Shown here in pieces: positions 7,734 through 15,679 of a DNA stretch of 64,000 bases. This DNA is from Shouchella sp047238345 (GTDB lineage: Bacteria > Bacillota > Bacilli > Bacillales > Bacillaceae_D): positions 2,418,001-2,482,000 of the forward strand of contig NZ_JBDFMQ010000001.1 of NCBI RefSeq assembly GCF_047238345.1, in the 5' to 3' direction. Position numbers and translations under genes: made by a program. Each line of letters starts with the position of its first letter. Position 1 is the first letter of the stretch. Below the pieces are notes generated by a model. The model was not told where the DNA came from, searched no databases, and saw only the letters and a program-made list of their open reading frames with translations.

Positions 7734-8384
7734 TTAAACACCAACAGGTAAAACGTGGTGTAAAATAAGAAAAAAATGAAAGACGGAACCAGCGATAACA
7801 AATAAATGCCAAACCGCGTGGTGGTAACGAAAGCCTCTCCACATGTAAAAGATCGTACCAATTGAATAAAACAACCCACCAATCACCAAATACCATAAAC
7901 CAGTTGTGGATAACGCATTAAAGATTGGACCAATGGCTATCATCGCTAGCCAGCCCATCGCTAAATAAATGAGCGTGGAGATAAATAAGAATTTCTTCAC
8001 AAAGAAAATTTTAAATATCGTTCCACCAATCGCAAGGCCCCAGACAATACCGAACATCGTCCATCCTAACGCGCCTTCTATTAAAATGAGCGCAATCGGT
8101 GTATACGTTCCGGCAATAAATACATAAATCGCTGCATGATCCAAAATTTCAAATACGTCCTTTGCTTTTCCAGGGGGAAAGCTATGAACCATAGTAGAGG
8201 AAACATAAAGAAGTAGCATGCTCACACCATAGATCGTGAAGGTTACAACATGCCAAGCTGTACCATACAAACTCGAGTACACAATAAGTAGAGTTAAAGC
8301 TGCTATACTAAGCAACGTCCCAATTCCATGTGTAACCGCGTTTGCAACTTCTTCTCGTTTCGTAAAAATATGCGTTTCCGCCAA
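7734..8384 (-). CDS. Hemolysin III / PAQR family membrane protein
   Basis: 216-aa integral membrane protein with seven hydrophobic segments. Family signatures are present: EEVANAVTHGIGTLLS at the N-terminus, SSTMVHSF, DHAAIYVFIAGTYTP in the middle, and HHAVWHLFVIAGSVFHFF near the C-terminus. The conserved His and Asp residues are those that bind zinc in PAQR proteins. The TTG start has AAGGAGAGG upstream. Bacterial members (YplQ/YqfA) are linked to membrane-lipid or fluidity homeostasis; the name hemolysin is historical. It is transcribed alone, divergently from the HD-domain gene. Confidence 0.88.
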   Translation of the reverse strand: MAETHIFTKREEVANAVTHGIGTLLSIAALTLLIVYSSLYGTAWHVVTFTIYGVSMLLLYVSSTMVHSFPPGKAKDVFEILDHAAIYVFIAGTYTPIALILIEGALGWTMFGIVWGLAIGGTIFKIFFVKKFLFISTLIYLAMGWLAMIAIGPIFNALSTTGLWYLVIGGLFYSIGTIFYMWRGFRYHHAVWHLFVIAGSVFHFFLILHHVLPVGV

Positions 8385-8465
8385 TTAAACCTCTCCTTTA
8401 CAAACGCTTTAAACCATTATAGCATAGGTAATTAAAACTGCATATTGCATAGAAGGAGTGAAAAT

Positions 8466-8990
8466 ATGAGAGATGTTACATTAACACAAGTGTTTGATCA
8501 TCATATTACACAAAAATACATTAACCGTTCCGGTATGGCGCATGCCATTCGTGTTGCTTACCATGGCTATGCGCTAGCGATTGACCATAAAGTAGACGTT
8601 GACTTAGCTACAAAAGCCGCCTTTTTGCACGACATTGGTCATTATATGTGGTATAAAAACGGAAAATGGGATTATAGTTTGTACAAAGCGTTCGACATTC
8701 ACCCCATAAAAGGCGCAGAACGAGCGCACAAACTACTGATTCGACTAGGGGAACACCCTAGAAAAGCGAAGGAAATTGCTGTCGCGATTTTACTTCATAC
8801 AGATTCTTACCTTCCATCTCACGACCTCTCTCTTACACCGCTACAAAATATTGTCGCAAAAGCAGACACATTAGATGAGGAGCCTGGTGGAGATCATCAT
8901 TATCGTACGATTGATATGAAGCGCGCACGTCAGCTGCTTGTAGAGCTAGATGTTCAAGTGGATGCAGTCTTAAAAAAACAGCTAGGTTAA
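8466..8990 (+). CDS. HD-domain phosphohydrolase-like protein
   Basis: 174-aa cytosolic protein starting at the ATG at 8466, preceded by AAGGAGTG. The metal-binding HD motif is in FLHDIGHYM near residue 60, with an upstream His (H25 region, GMAHAIRVAYHG) and the later pair LLHTDSY and AKADTLDEEPGGDHH, which complete a typical HD-superfamily metal site. Members hydrolyse phosphomonoesters or cyclic or other nucleotides; the substrate cannot be read from the sequence. Its stop codon overlaps that of the convergent thioredoxin-like gene by 3 bp. Confidence 0.75.
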   Translation: MRDVTLTQVFDHHITQKYINRSGMAHAIRVAYHGYALAIDHKVDVDLATKAAFLHDIGHYMWYKNGKWDYSLYKAFDIHPIKGAERAHKLLIRLGEHPRKAKEIAVAILLHTDSYLPSHDLSLTPLQNIVAKADTLDEEPGGDHHYRTIDMKRARQLLVELDVQVDAVLKKQLG

Positions 8991-9511
8991 CCCTCGCTTA
9001 TAAGTTGAAAGTCATCTTTGTTTATTGGGCCATTGATTCGTTGAGTAACGATTCCATTTTGATCAACTACAATCGTTGTTGGAACGCCAAAAATTTGAAA
9101 CTGTTTTTGCAAGGTTCCATCAAGATCTAGGACTGGGTCAAACTGAGCTTCGTACTGTTGTAAAAATGGCGCAATATCGTTTTTACTTCGTTCGGAACTT
9201 GTTAAATTAACGGGAATAAATTGACTCCCTTCTTGTTGTTGAAGCACATTGTGAAGAGCAACAATAGCTGGCATCTCTTCCTGACATGGATAGCACCACG
9301 TTGCAAAGAAATGAATGACCGTTTTATGATGTGTTCCCTTTTCATAAACGATAGGATTGCCAGTTAATGTGGAGCCTGAAAACGAAGGTAAAGTTTGCTC
9401 CATATAAGGACCTTCAACGCTTCCGTCGTTCGTAGCGGCAAGTACTTCAGTCGTTGCCAGTAATAGTACACAAATGAATAAACATTGGCCTAGCCATTTA
9501 GATAGCGTCAT
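8987..9511 (-). CDS. Exported TlpA/ResA-like thiol-disulfide oxidoreductase
   Basis: 174-aa thioredoxin-fold protein with an N-terminal hydrophobic signal (about residues 8-25, ending VLAAT). The redox motif is W-C-Y-P-C in FFATWCYPCQEEMP near residue 75, and the cis-Pro loop is FGVPTTIVVDQNG. This layout matches TlpA/ResA proteins acting on the outer face of the membrane, for example in cytochrome c maturation or envelope disulfide repair. No partner gene is adjacent, so the target is open. The ATG at 9511 has AGAGGGATATC upstream. Confidence 0.82.
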   Translation of the reverse strand: MTLSKWLGQCLFICVLLLATTEVLAATNDGSVEGPYMEQTLPSFSGSTLTGNPIVYEKGTHHKTVIHFFATWCYPCQEEMPAIVALHNVLQQQEGSQFIPVNLTSSERSKNDIAPFLQQYEAQFDPVLDLDGTLQKQFQIFGVPTTIVVDQNGIVTQRINGPINKDDFQLISEG

Positions 9512-9543
9512 GATATCCCTCTTTCAAAGTTAGGAGTACGATT

Positions 9544-9723
9544 ATGAAAGGTTTAGAACTTTTACAGTTTGTTGCCGTTCTTGCTTTTTTACTATTTGTC
9601 ATCTTGTTTCAAGATATACCTTATTCCTTCTTATGGTTTTCCCTTTTACTCGCACTTAATATTGGCTTGTTTATCGTGCGGAAGAAAAAATCAAAACAAA
9701 AAGAATCATTCTTTGAGGAGTAA
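9544..9723 (+). CDS. 59-aa membrane protein, function unknown
   Basis: Short plus-strand gene starting at ATG 9544 with TTAGGAG 7 nt upstream. It encodes two hydrophobic segments (about residues 5-22 and 27-46), then a basic tail (VRKKKSKQKE) and an acidic end (SFFEE). The clear ribosome-binding site and membrane-protein pattern make it a likely real gene. It is divergent from the thioredoxin-like gene (32 bp between starts) and 62 bp upstream of trpS on the same strand. No family recognised. Confidence 0.6.
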   Translation: MKGLELLQFVAVLAFLLFVILFQDIPYSFLWFSLLLALNIGLFIVRKKKSKQKESFFEE

Positions 9724-9785
9724 TTTGCATTTATGCGTATTCTGAATTAGGATAATTTAGGAGTAGATGAACAGGAGTGAACGTT

Positions 9786-10775
9786 ATGCAAACGGTATTT
9801 TCCGGAATTCAGCCAAGCGGTATTTTAACGCTTGGAAATTATTTAGGTGCACTGAAACATTTTTCAGCGATGCAGTATGACTATGATAGTTATTTTTGCA
9901 TTGTTGACCAACATGCCATCACAGTGCCCCAAGATCGATTAAAATTACGTCAACAAATTCGCAGTCTCGCAGCACTCTATCTCGCATCAGGCATTGATCC
10001 GGATAAATCAACATTATTCATTCAATCAGAAGTACCAGCCCACGCCCAATTAGGTTGGATGATGCAGTGCCTTTCTTATATTGGCGAGTTGGAACGTATG
10101 ACACAGTTCAAAGACAAATCCGCTGGCAAAGATGGTGTATCCTCGGCTTTACTTACATACCCACCTTTAATGGCGGCGGACATCTTATTGTATCAAACCG
10201 ATATTGTCCCTGTTGGCGAGGATCAGAAGCAACACTTAGAATTAGCACGTAACCTTGCTGAACGCTTCAACAATAAATACTTGGATGTTTTTAAAGTGCC
10301 AGAAGTACAAATCCCTAAAGTCGGCGCTCGCATTATGTCTCTTAATGATCCAAGTAAAAAAATGAGCAAGTCAAACCCACAGCCTAAGAGCTATATTTCT
10401 CTTTTGGACGACCCGAAAACGATTGAGAAAAAAATGAAGAGTGCGGTTACAGATTCTGATGGGACTATCCGTTTTGATCCAGAGAATAAGCCGGCTGTTT
10501 CTAATTTGCTGTCTATCTTTTCACTTTGCACAGATGAAAGCATTGAAACACTTGAAAATCGTTATCAACATTCTGGCTATGGTCCATTTAAATCTGACCT
10601 CGCGGAAGCCGTTATTCAAACACTAGAACCCGTTCAACAACGCTATTATGAACTGATTGAGTCAAGCGAACTTGACGATATTCTAGATGCTGGCGCTGAA
10701 AAAGCGGCCCGTACAGCAAATAAAACGCTGAAAAAAGCGGAAAACGCGATGGGGCTTGGTCGCAAAAGAAAATAA
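9786..10775 (+). CDS. trpS: Tryptophanyl-tRNA synthetase
   Basis: 329-aa class I aminoacyl-tRNA synthetase that charges tRNA(Trp). The HIGH-equivalent signature PSGILTLGNYLG is at residues 9-20 and the KMSKS loop appears as KKMSKSN near residue 193. The start MQTVFSGIQPSG is supported by AGGAGTG with a 6-nt spacer. Length and order match Bacillus TrpS. In B. subtilis trpS is preceded by a tryptophan-responsive T-box leader. Here only 62 bp separate it from the upstream small gene and no T-box (AGGGTGGNACCGCG-type) sequence is present, so regulation must differ. A bidirectional terminator follows the stop. Confidence 0.95.
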   Translation: MQTVFSGIQPSGILTLGNYLGALKHFSAMQYDYDSYFCIVDQHAITVPQDRLKLRQQIRSLAALYLASGIDPDKSTLFIQSEVPAHAQLGWMMQCLSYIGELERMTQFKDKSAGKDGVSSALLTYPPLMAADILLYQTDIVPVGEDQKQHLELARNLAERFNNKYLDVFKVPEVQIPKVGARIMSLNDPSKKMSKSNPQPKSYISLLDDPKTIEKKMKSAVTDSDGTIRFDPENKPAVSNLLSIFSLCTDESIETLENRYQHSGYGPFKSDLAEAVIQTLEPVQQRYYELIESSELDDILDAGAEKAARTANKTLKKAENAMGLGRKRK

Positions 10776-10782
10776 CATAAAA

Positions 10783-10808
10783 AAGAACACGCCTTTTAGC
10801 GTGTTCTT
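10783..10808. terminator. Bidirectional terminator of trpS and the marR-type gene
   Basis: AAGAACACGC (10783-10792) pairs with GCGTGTTCTT (10799-10808), with T-runs on both strands. The hairpin includes the stop codon of the convergent regulator gene. Confidence 0.88.
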
Positions 10809-11287
10809 TTTTCTTTTTCCTGGAGACGCTTATTTTCAGCGATCTTAACGGAACTATAGTGGCGAAGTCGATCGCGAATTTTATTCATTAATTGATAAAA
10901 TTGAGCAATCTCTTGCGCTTCAAAGTCCGAAAATAACGTTGTGAAATATGCGTGAACTTCATCTTGATAAGCCTTCATTTTTGCTTCCCCTTCTTCTGTA
11001 AAGGAAACATATTTGAGCCGGCTATCGTGCGCGCTCTCTTTGAACTGAATTAATTGTTTTTGCTGAAGCTTTTTTAATCGATTTGATACTGCACTTTTAT
11101 GGGTTCTTTGAAAAGCCGCAATCTCTTTTGACGTTAATGGCCCCGATATATCAATAATAATTAGTACAGCTAGCTGCTCAGGTGAGAGCTCACGAAATTC
11201 ATGAGACAGTTCTTCTTCAATAATTTGATGGCCATAAAAAAATACATCTTTAAAAACATCCATGGCTTCTATAAGCGAACTTTTCAA
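10796..11287 (-). CDS. MarR-family transcriptional regulator
   Basis: 163-aa winged-helix regulator. The DNA-binding core spans about residues 30-100: LSPEQLAVLIIIDISGPLTSKEIAAF, then the recognition helix RTHKSAVSNRLKKLQQKQLI, and the wing FKESAHDSRLKYVSFTEEG. The DSR...V.LTEEG-type wing is diagnostic of MarR. A long C-terminal helix provides dimerisation and the tail is very basic. The start is a TTG at 11287 behind GGATGTGGTG. MarR proteins usually respond to phenolic compounds or oxidation and often control adjacent genes; the nearest same-strand gene is a 39-aa membrane protein upstream, so the target is unclear. Confidence 0.85.
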   Translation of the reverse strand: MKSSLIEAMDVFKDVFFYGHQIIEEELSHEFRELSPEQLAVLIIIDISGPLTSKEIAAFQRTHKSAVSNRLKKLQQKQLIQFKESAHDSRLKYVSFTEEGEAKMKAYQDEVHAYFTTLFSDFEAQEIAQFYQLMNKIRDRLRHYSSVKIAENKRLQEKEKRTR

Positions 11288-11341
11288 GTCACCACATCCT
11301 TTTAGTTACACCGTTCAGATTATGTATGAGTGCTCGTGATG

Positions 11342-11376
11342 AAAAAAAGGCTTCCTAAGATGGAACCCTTTTTTTT
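11342..11376 (-). terminator. Terminator of the 39-aa gene
   Basis: Minus-strand stem GGGTTCC/GGAAGCC (one mismatch, 6-nt loop) is followed by a T7 run, just after the stop codon of the small gene at 11380. Confidence 0.6.
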
Positions 11377-11379
11377 CAC

Positions 11380-11499
11380 TTAATAGCCGTTTTGTTTTTT
11401 CAATACTTTCCCAACGAAAAAAGATAGACCGAGTGTTCCTACTAATAAAATGACCGTAAAGATTTGCATAATCAAGTAAGCTAAATCATTTGTATCCAT
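11380..11499 (-). CDS. 39-aa single-pass membrane protein
   Basis: A mini-gene with an excellent ribosome-binding site (GGAGGG, 8-nt spacer to ATG 11499) and its own terminator. It encodes MDTNDLAYLIMQIF, then one hydrophobic helix (about residues 8-30) and a basic tail (KVLKKQNGY), giving an N-out/C-in orientation. It is too short for standard ORF calling but the flanking signals are all present. Function unknown. It lies between the MarR-type gene and yjbA, where B. subtilis has none at this spot. Confidence 0.6.
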   Translation of the reverse strand: MDTNDLAYLIMQIFTVILLVGTLGLSFFVGKVLKKQNGY

Positions 11500-11574
11500 A
11501 CGACTTTCCCTCCTTTTTACTTATTATTATAAGAGAAAGCCGAATTGATGTAAATAAAACGCTTTTACAAACCC

Positions 11575-12321
11575 TTACTTTACACGTTCTGGGTGTTCAA
11601 GCTCCCATAACTTCTCAAAAAACGTATGTCCTTTTACCATCGCTTTACATAACTGGTAATGGTCTTGTGACCAACCTGCTTCAACACCAGCTATTAAATA
11701 TGCCCATACATCTTCTCGGGATTTATTCTTCAACTGTTCGTACGCATTTGGATCCCACTCCGTACACCAGTAAATTAACTCTGCATCAGAAGCCGTTGTA
11801 TAAAGCTGATCAAGCACGGTAAATAATAATTGCTTCAAACTTCGTTCACTTCGAGTAAGTCCTTGTAACTCATTAGGACTAAGTGAAAGCATGTGATAGT
11901 CTTTTTCAGGTAACGGCGTTAAAATTTCATAATATTCAACTTCTTGATCGTTAAGAGCTTCATAAACCAGTTGTTCTTGCCTTGGAGTTAGGCGACTTTT
12001 TCGAATAGGTGTTTTGTAGCCCATTGAGTCAACCGCTATAATTCTCGTCCCATCAGATATAATAAAACAATAATCCAATTGAATTCGCGACATATTTTTA
12101 CGTAAATAACTTTTTTGATGAACCGAATCTAACAAATCTTGAGGTAGATCAAGCAATTGATTTTCAATATAAGAGAAAAGATCCACACTGCCTCGAATTA
12201 ATTTCACTTGGTCTAAAACCTCAACACGATCTTCACTTCTCCATTCATGAAACTCACAGACGTTATAGCCATTTTCTTCGCCTTCAAACCAATTTACCCA
12301 TACATCTCGCATCATTACCAT
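11575..12321 (-). CDS. yjbA: Conserved protein YjbA (UPF0736/DUF3603)
   Basis: 248-aa soluble protein that matches the Bacillus-specific YjbA family over its whole length. The N-terminal block (VWVNWFEGEENGYNVCEFHEW), the central block (YCFIISDGTRIIAVDSMGY, KSRLTPRQEQLVYE) and the C-terminal block (HTFFEKLWELEHPERVK) are all recognisable. The ATG at 12321 has GGAGG 8 nt upstream. No catalytic motif is evident and the family has no established function. In B. subtilis yjbA sits next to trpS; here a marR-type gene and a small gene intervene. Possibly co-transcribed with yjaZ (42 bp upstream). Confidence 0.88.
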   Translation of the reverse strand: MVMMRDVWVNWFEGEENGYNVCEFHEWRSEDRVEVLDQVKLIRGSVDLFSYIENQLLDLPQDLLDSVHQKSYLRKNMSRIQLDYCFIISDGTRIIAVDSMGYKTPIRKSRLTPRQEQLVYEALNDQEVEYYEILTPLPEKDYHMLSLSPNELQGLTRSERSLKQLLFTVLDQLYTTASDAELIYWCTEWDPNAYEQLKNKSREDVWAYLIAGVEAGWSQDHYQLCKAMVKGHTFFEKLWELEHPERVK

Positions 12322-12363
12322 ACTCTATTCCTCCCTGCTAGGTTGCTCTTGGAATCAGTATGG

Positions 12364-13203
12364 TCATGGCTCATTGTTCTTAAACCCATTTTCTAAATAT
12401 CCATATCGATAGATTTTATCTGCAGGAGTCGTTAATAGCGCGACGGATTTCTCACCTAACTGCGACGCTGCTTGTTGACAAAGGCAGTAGCCGAGGGTAT
12501 AGCCCATCATATAGGGAATTCTTTTTTTACGACTTCCATAAAGAAAATCTTTATGTTCTTTTCTCCCTTTAATGGCAAGAGTTTTTTCGCTTAAATATTG
12601 ATTCCACAACATTTTCCAATCGCTCTTTTGCTTATGCGCCCAAGGAGCCATACTTGATTCGCCAACATATTCCTTCACTGCTAGTTCAGCCAACCCTTCC
12701 ATTACCATTGATTCTAAAAGCGTAATTGATTGTTCTGATTCCTTCGTATGGTAAAGGCGACAAACGTGATGATATTCATGGGTTAAAAGCGCACGTAAAC
12801 GATTGAGTTCAATTGACTTTGGTATGAGTAGCAAAATTCCATTCTCAAAACTTAATCCCATCATCCCTCTTACATCTTCTTGTCTACGTTCCAGTGACTG
12901 ATTCGCCATGAGTACGTAAACTGGCACATTTGGCCCATTCCATGCTTGTTTTAATTCCAGAAATTGCGCTTGCAAGATTGACCAGTAATCATGGTCAATA
13001 AATGCTGTTAACTGCTCCATATCTTTTACTGTAAACAGGCCAACCTTTTGCAAATAAGCGGCTAGTTGTTCATCGTTTTGAAATTGAAAAAGAGGTTGTA
13101 ATGGATTAACAAATAATCGTAAATAAGTAGATTCTAGCTCACGTTTTGAATCTGCATGCTTTAGAAATAATTGAATCCATTTATTTGTTCGAATAACAGC
13201 CAT
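12364..13203 (-). CDS. yjaZ: YjaZ-like putative zinc protease (DUF2268)
   Basis: 279-aa protein with a zincin-type HEYHH motif (LLTHEYHHVCRLYH, about residues 140-153). A downstream Glu-rich helix (LLESMVMEGLAELAV) probably supplies the third metal ligand; this is the DUF2268 arrangement. No signal peptide is visible, so it should act in the cytosol unless exported otherwise. The ATG at 13203 has AAGGAGGAG 4-6 nt upstream. In B. subtilis yjaZ lies between the fab genes and trpS, as here. The natural substrate is not known. It is divergent from coaA. Confidence 0.85.
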   Translation of the reverse strand: MAVIRTNKWIQLFLKHADSKRELESTYLRLFVNPLQPLFQFQNDEQLAAYLQKVGLFTVKDMEQLTAFIDHDYWSILQAQFLELKQAWNGPNVPVYVLMANQSLERRQEDVRGMMGLSFENGILLLIPKSIELNRLRALLTHEYHHVCRLYHTKESEQSITLLESMVMEGLAELAVKEYVGESSMAPWAHKQKSDWKMLWNQYLSEKTLAIKGRKEHKDFLYGSRKKRIPYMMGYTLGYCLCQQAASQLGEKSVALLTTPADKIYRYGYLENGFKNNEP

Positions 13204-13372
13204 CTTCTCCTCCTTATTTAAACTTGTTTTCCATTGTGATTAAATGCCCTTCGCATAAAAAAGTGCGCTTTCATTTACACTATGCGAGGAAGACACCAAT
13301 CTTGATTATCGCGTGCTACCGTGCTACGCTTCTGTTACACACACGTATAGAACTGTCGTAAAGGAGATCCAT

Positions 13373-14323
13373 ATGACAACGGATGAGCTGACAAAAACGT
13401 TAGATGCATTTACTTCCCTTCCCCGCAAAGAGTGGGCTTCTTTAAATAAAGGCTTGAATGCAACGTTAACAGAACAAGAAAGAAAAAACATTGAAGGTAT
13501 TTATGAAACCATTTCTTCCTCAGAAGTTAATGATGTGTATTTACCATTATCAGAATTGCTTTATAAACGTATGTATCACAATGTTCAATTACATCAAGAT
13601 ATGAATAAATTTCTCCAGCGAAGCCGGACGCGCGTGCCTTTTATTATTGGTATTGCAGGTAGCGTATCTGTAGGAAAAAGCACAACCGCTCGGTTAATTC
13701 AAACACTTGCAGAACGTTGGCCAAATCAACCAAAAGTCTCGCTTGTTACAACAGATGGATTCTTATATCCTAACGAAGTGTTAGAAGAACGAGGTTTGAT
13801 GAAACGAAAAGGATTTCCAGAAAGTTACGATATTCGCCGTTTAATTTCATTTCTTACTGAGCTTAAATCTGGTGTAAAAGAGGTAGAGGCACCTGTGTAT
13901 TCTCACTTGACGTACAACATTGAATCCGATCAAACTCAAAAAATCGAGCAACCAGACGTTGTCATTGTAGAAGGCATTAATGTGCTACAAGTAAATCGAA
14001 AAGGAAAACGCATGCCACCTTTATTCGTTTCAGATTTCTTCGACTACAGCATTTATGTTGACGCCGATGAAGAAGATATTATCTCATGGTACGTGGAACG
14101 ATTTCATTTACTACGGAATACAGCCTTTCAAGACCCTAGCTCTTATTTTCACCGTTATAAAGATTTAAGCGATGTAGAGGCTACAGAGATGGCAAAATCA
14201 ATCTGGCAGTCCATTAACGGTGTCAATTTAGATAAGAACATTAAACCAACTAGGCTACGTGCAGATTTAATTTTGACAAAAGGGAAAGAACATCGCGTGG
14301 AGCAAATTCAATTACGTAAATAA
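13373..14323 (+). CDS. coaA: Type I pantothenate kinase
   Basis: 316-aa kinase that phosphorylates pantothenate, the first step of coenzyme A synthesis. The P-loop GIAGSVSVGKSTTARL is near residue 94, the substrate loop VTTDGFLYPN follows, and KRKGFPESYDIRRL with the APVYSHLTYNI block are classic prokaryotic PanK-I (PRK-family) motifs. The start MTTDELTKTLD has AAAGGAGATCC upstream; a longer in-frame ATG at 13313 has no ribosome-binding site. Many Bacilli use a type III enzyme (CoaX) as well; whether one is present elsewhere cannot be seen. The gene is monocistronic, followed by its own terminator. Confidence 0.95.
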   Translation: MTTDELTKTLDAFTSLPRKEWASLNKGLNATLTEQERKNIEGIYETISSSEVNDVYLPLSELLYKRMYHNVQLHQDMNKFLQRSRTRVPFIIGIAGSVSVGKSTTARLIQTLAERWPNQPKVSLVTTDGFLYPNEVLEERGLMKRKGFPESYDIRRLISFLTELKSGVKEVEAPVYSHLTYNIESDQTQKIEQPDVVIVEGINVLQVNRKGKRMPPLFVSDFFDYSIYVDADEEDIISWYVERFHLLRNTAFQDPSSYFHRYKDLSDVEATEMAKSIWQSINGVNLDKNIKPTRLRADLILTKGKEHRVEQIQLRK

Positions 14324-14368
14324 TAGCCCGTTCGGCTGCCTCAAGACAGGACTTCTTGGGGCTTTTTC
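14324..14368 (+). terminator. Terminator of coaA
   Basis: AGCCC (14324-14328) pairs with GGGCT (14359-14363) over an internal smaller hairpin, followed by T5, immediately after the coaA stop. Confidence 0.6.
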
Positions 14369-14371
14369 TAC

Positions 14372-14406
14372 AAAAAAAACTCAACTAGCCCTTAAGACTA
14401 GTTGAG
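14372..14406 (-). terminator. Terminator of the CAP-domain gene
   Basis: CTCAACTAG (14380-14388) pairs with CTAGTTGAG (14398-14406). The minus strand continues into eight Ts, 22 bp past the stop at 14429. Confidence 0.85.
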
Positions 14407-14428
14407 GAATGGAGCGTCATCTAATCAA

Positions 14429-15082
14429 TTATCCTTTGAATAATTGAACAAACATTTTTCCGTAAGGTCCACCATCTACGATGCCAATCCCCACTTCAGA
14501 ATAGTTACTACTCAAAATATTCTCTCTATGTCCTTGAGAGTTCATAAGAGATGTGTGAGCGCTATCTACTGTTTGATTTCCCGCTAAATTTTCACCTGCC
14601 GTTTGGTATGTAATACCAAAGTGATCCATCATTTGAAACGGTGAACCGTATGTTGGTGATTCGTGAGCAAAGTAATTGTTATCAATCATATCTTGTGCTT
14701 TCACGCGCGCAACTTCTGTTAGTTCTTCATCAATTTCAAGTGGTTCAAGTCCATTTTGAGCACGTTCTGAGTTCACTAAATCAACCATCTGCTGCTCTTC
14801 TGCACTAACGTCTCCAGAATCTGCAACCTCTTCTGTTTCAGCTGCTTCTTCCTCTTCTTCAACGATTGGTTCTTCTACAGGTGCTTCTGGTACTTCTTCT
14901 ACCTGACCGTTTCCTGGCTGCTGCCATTCGCCATAACCATTTTGATCAATCGCAAAACAGTCACTACTCCATTGAATTGGTGTTCCTTTATATTGATGAC
15001 CAGATGATGCCTCTGCTTGATCAACCTGAGTAAACCCTAAGGCTAGTGTTGCCACAAATGTTGTAATCGCAAGTTTCTTCAT
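14429..15082 (-). CDS. Secreted CAP-domain protein (SCP/YkwD-like)
   Basis: 217-aa exported protein with a signal peptide (MKKLAITTFVATLALGF, cleavage likely after QAEA near residue 26). A low-complexity Glu/Ala/Val-rich linker follows (about residues 60-95, EEPIVEEEEEAAETEEV). The C-terminal CAP domain covers about residues 97-217. CAP signatures include LVNSERAQNGL, YFAHESPTYGSPF, the GENLAGN block, SQGHRENILSSNYSEVGIG, and the MFVQLF strand. The conserved His residues of the CAP cavity are present. YkwD-like proteins are wall-associated and of unclear function. The very acidic linker is typical of exported proteins in alkaliphiles. AGGAGG precedes the ATG. Confidence 0.88.
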   Translation of the reverse strand: MKKLAITTFVATLALGFTQVDQAEASSGHQYKGTPIQWSSDCFAIDQNGYGEWQQPGNGQVEEVPEAPVEEPIVEEEEEAAETEEVADSGDVSAEEQQMVDLVNSERAQNGLEPLEIDEELTEVARVKAQDMIDNNYFAHESPTYGSPFQMMDHFGITYQTAGENLAGNQTVDSAHTSLMNSQGHRENILSSNYSEVGIGIVDGGPYGKMFVQLFKG

Positions 15083-15679
15083 TCCGGTTTCCTCCTAAGA
15101 AAATGTTCTTTTTTTTGCCCAACGTCTTGAGCACATGGCAATCCTAGCATAGCTTTTTTTGATAAACGATGGAAAAATTATCTTCCATACCCATATTACA
15201 ATGGTATGTAACATTCGGCTGGCGCACGTTTTAAAGAGCTTCAACAATTAGCGCTTAAGCAATATCAACTGGAAAATAAGCAACTTTTGTTACGAAGATG
15301 TAATCTTTGTTTTATCTGTTACATCGTTGTCATAATTGGATGAACGTTGTCTGTATCGACTTCTAGAGAGTTTGGAAATCATTCCTAGTTTTCTCCTCAT
15401 CTTTTTTTGTTAAAGTAGTCACGTGAGTCAATTTCATACCTTCAAATTGATGCGAAAAAAGGCGTACCCTTTTTAAAATTGGCGAACGCTTTCCTCGGGC
15501 ACGGCCTCAGCCATTACGCGAAAACTGCTCCATTGTCTTCGGACACGCGCTGTTCCCGTAGGGGTCGTCACCATTTAATAAGAAGAATGTCACATTCGCA
15601 AAATAACGATTACTACCTATGATGAAATTCATTCACGTGCTTTTATTAAATAAAACTTTTATTAGGAGTGAATCACGTT
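15083..15679. other. 597-bp intergenic region with repeat and hairpins, no clear gene
   Basis: This divergent spacer must hold the promoters of both flanking secreted-protein genes. It contains a 7-bp inverted repeat (GATGTAA 15297-15303 with TTACATC 15319-15325), a terminator-like hairpin (AAAAAGG/CCCTTTTT, 15456-15474) and a degraded repeat element near 15480-15575. A stretch at about 15215-15345 reads like coding sequence (RFKELQQLALKQYQLENK) but has no start codon and may be a gene fragment. Confidence 0.45.
15480..15575. repeat. Degraded Bacillales intergenic repeat element
   Basis: The stretch is locally GC-rich in an AT-rich spacer. Its phrases CGCTTTCCTCGGGCACGGCC, GTCTTCGGACACGCGCTGTT and CCCGTAGGGGTCG resemble, from memory, a roughly 100-bp element found many times between genes in Bacillus and Oceanobacillus-type genomes (typical copies read close to CCCGCAGGAGTCGCC at one end). 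This copy has diverged, and I see no second copy in the window. Confidence 0.5.

Noticed and set aside
11490..11822. 110-codon plus-strand frame over yjbA
   Set aside because: It lies antisense to the well-supported yjbA gene and its composition is not protein-like.
15215..15345. Coding-like stretch in the CAP/wall-hydrolase spacer
   Set aside because: It has no start codon and is interrupted just upstream; kept only as a note on possible decay.
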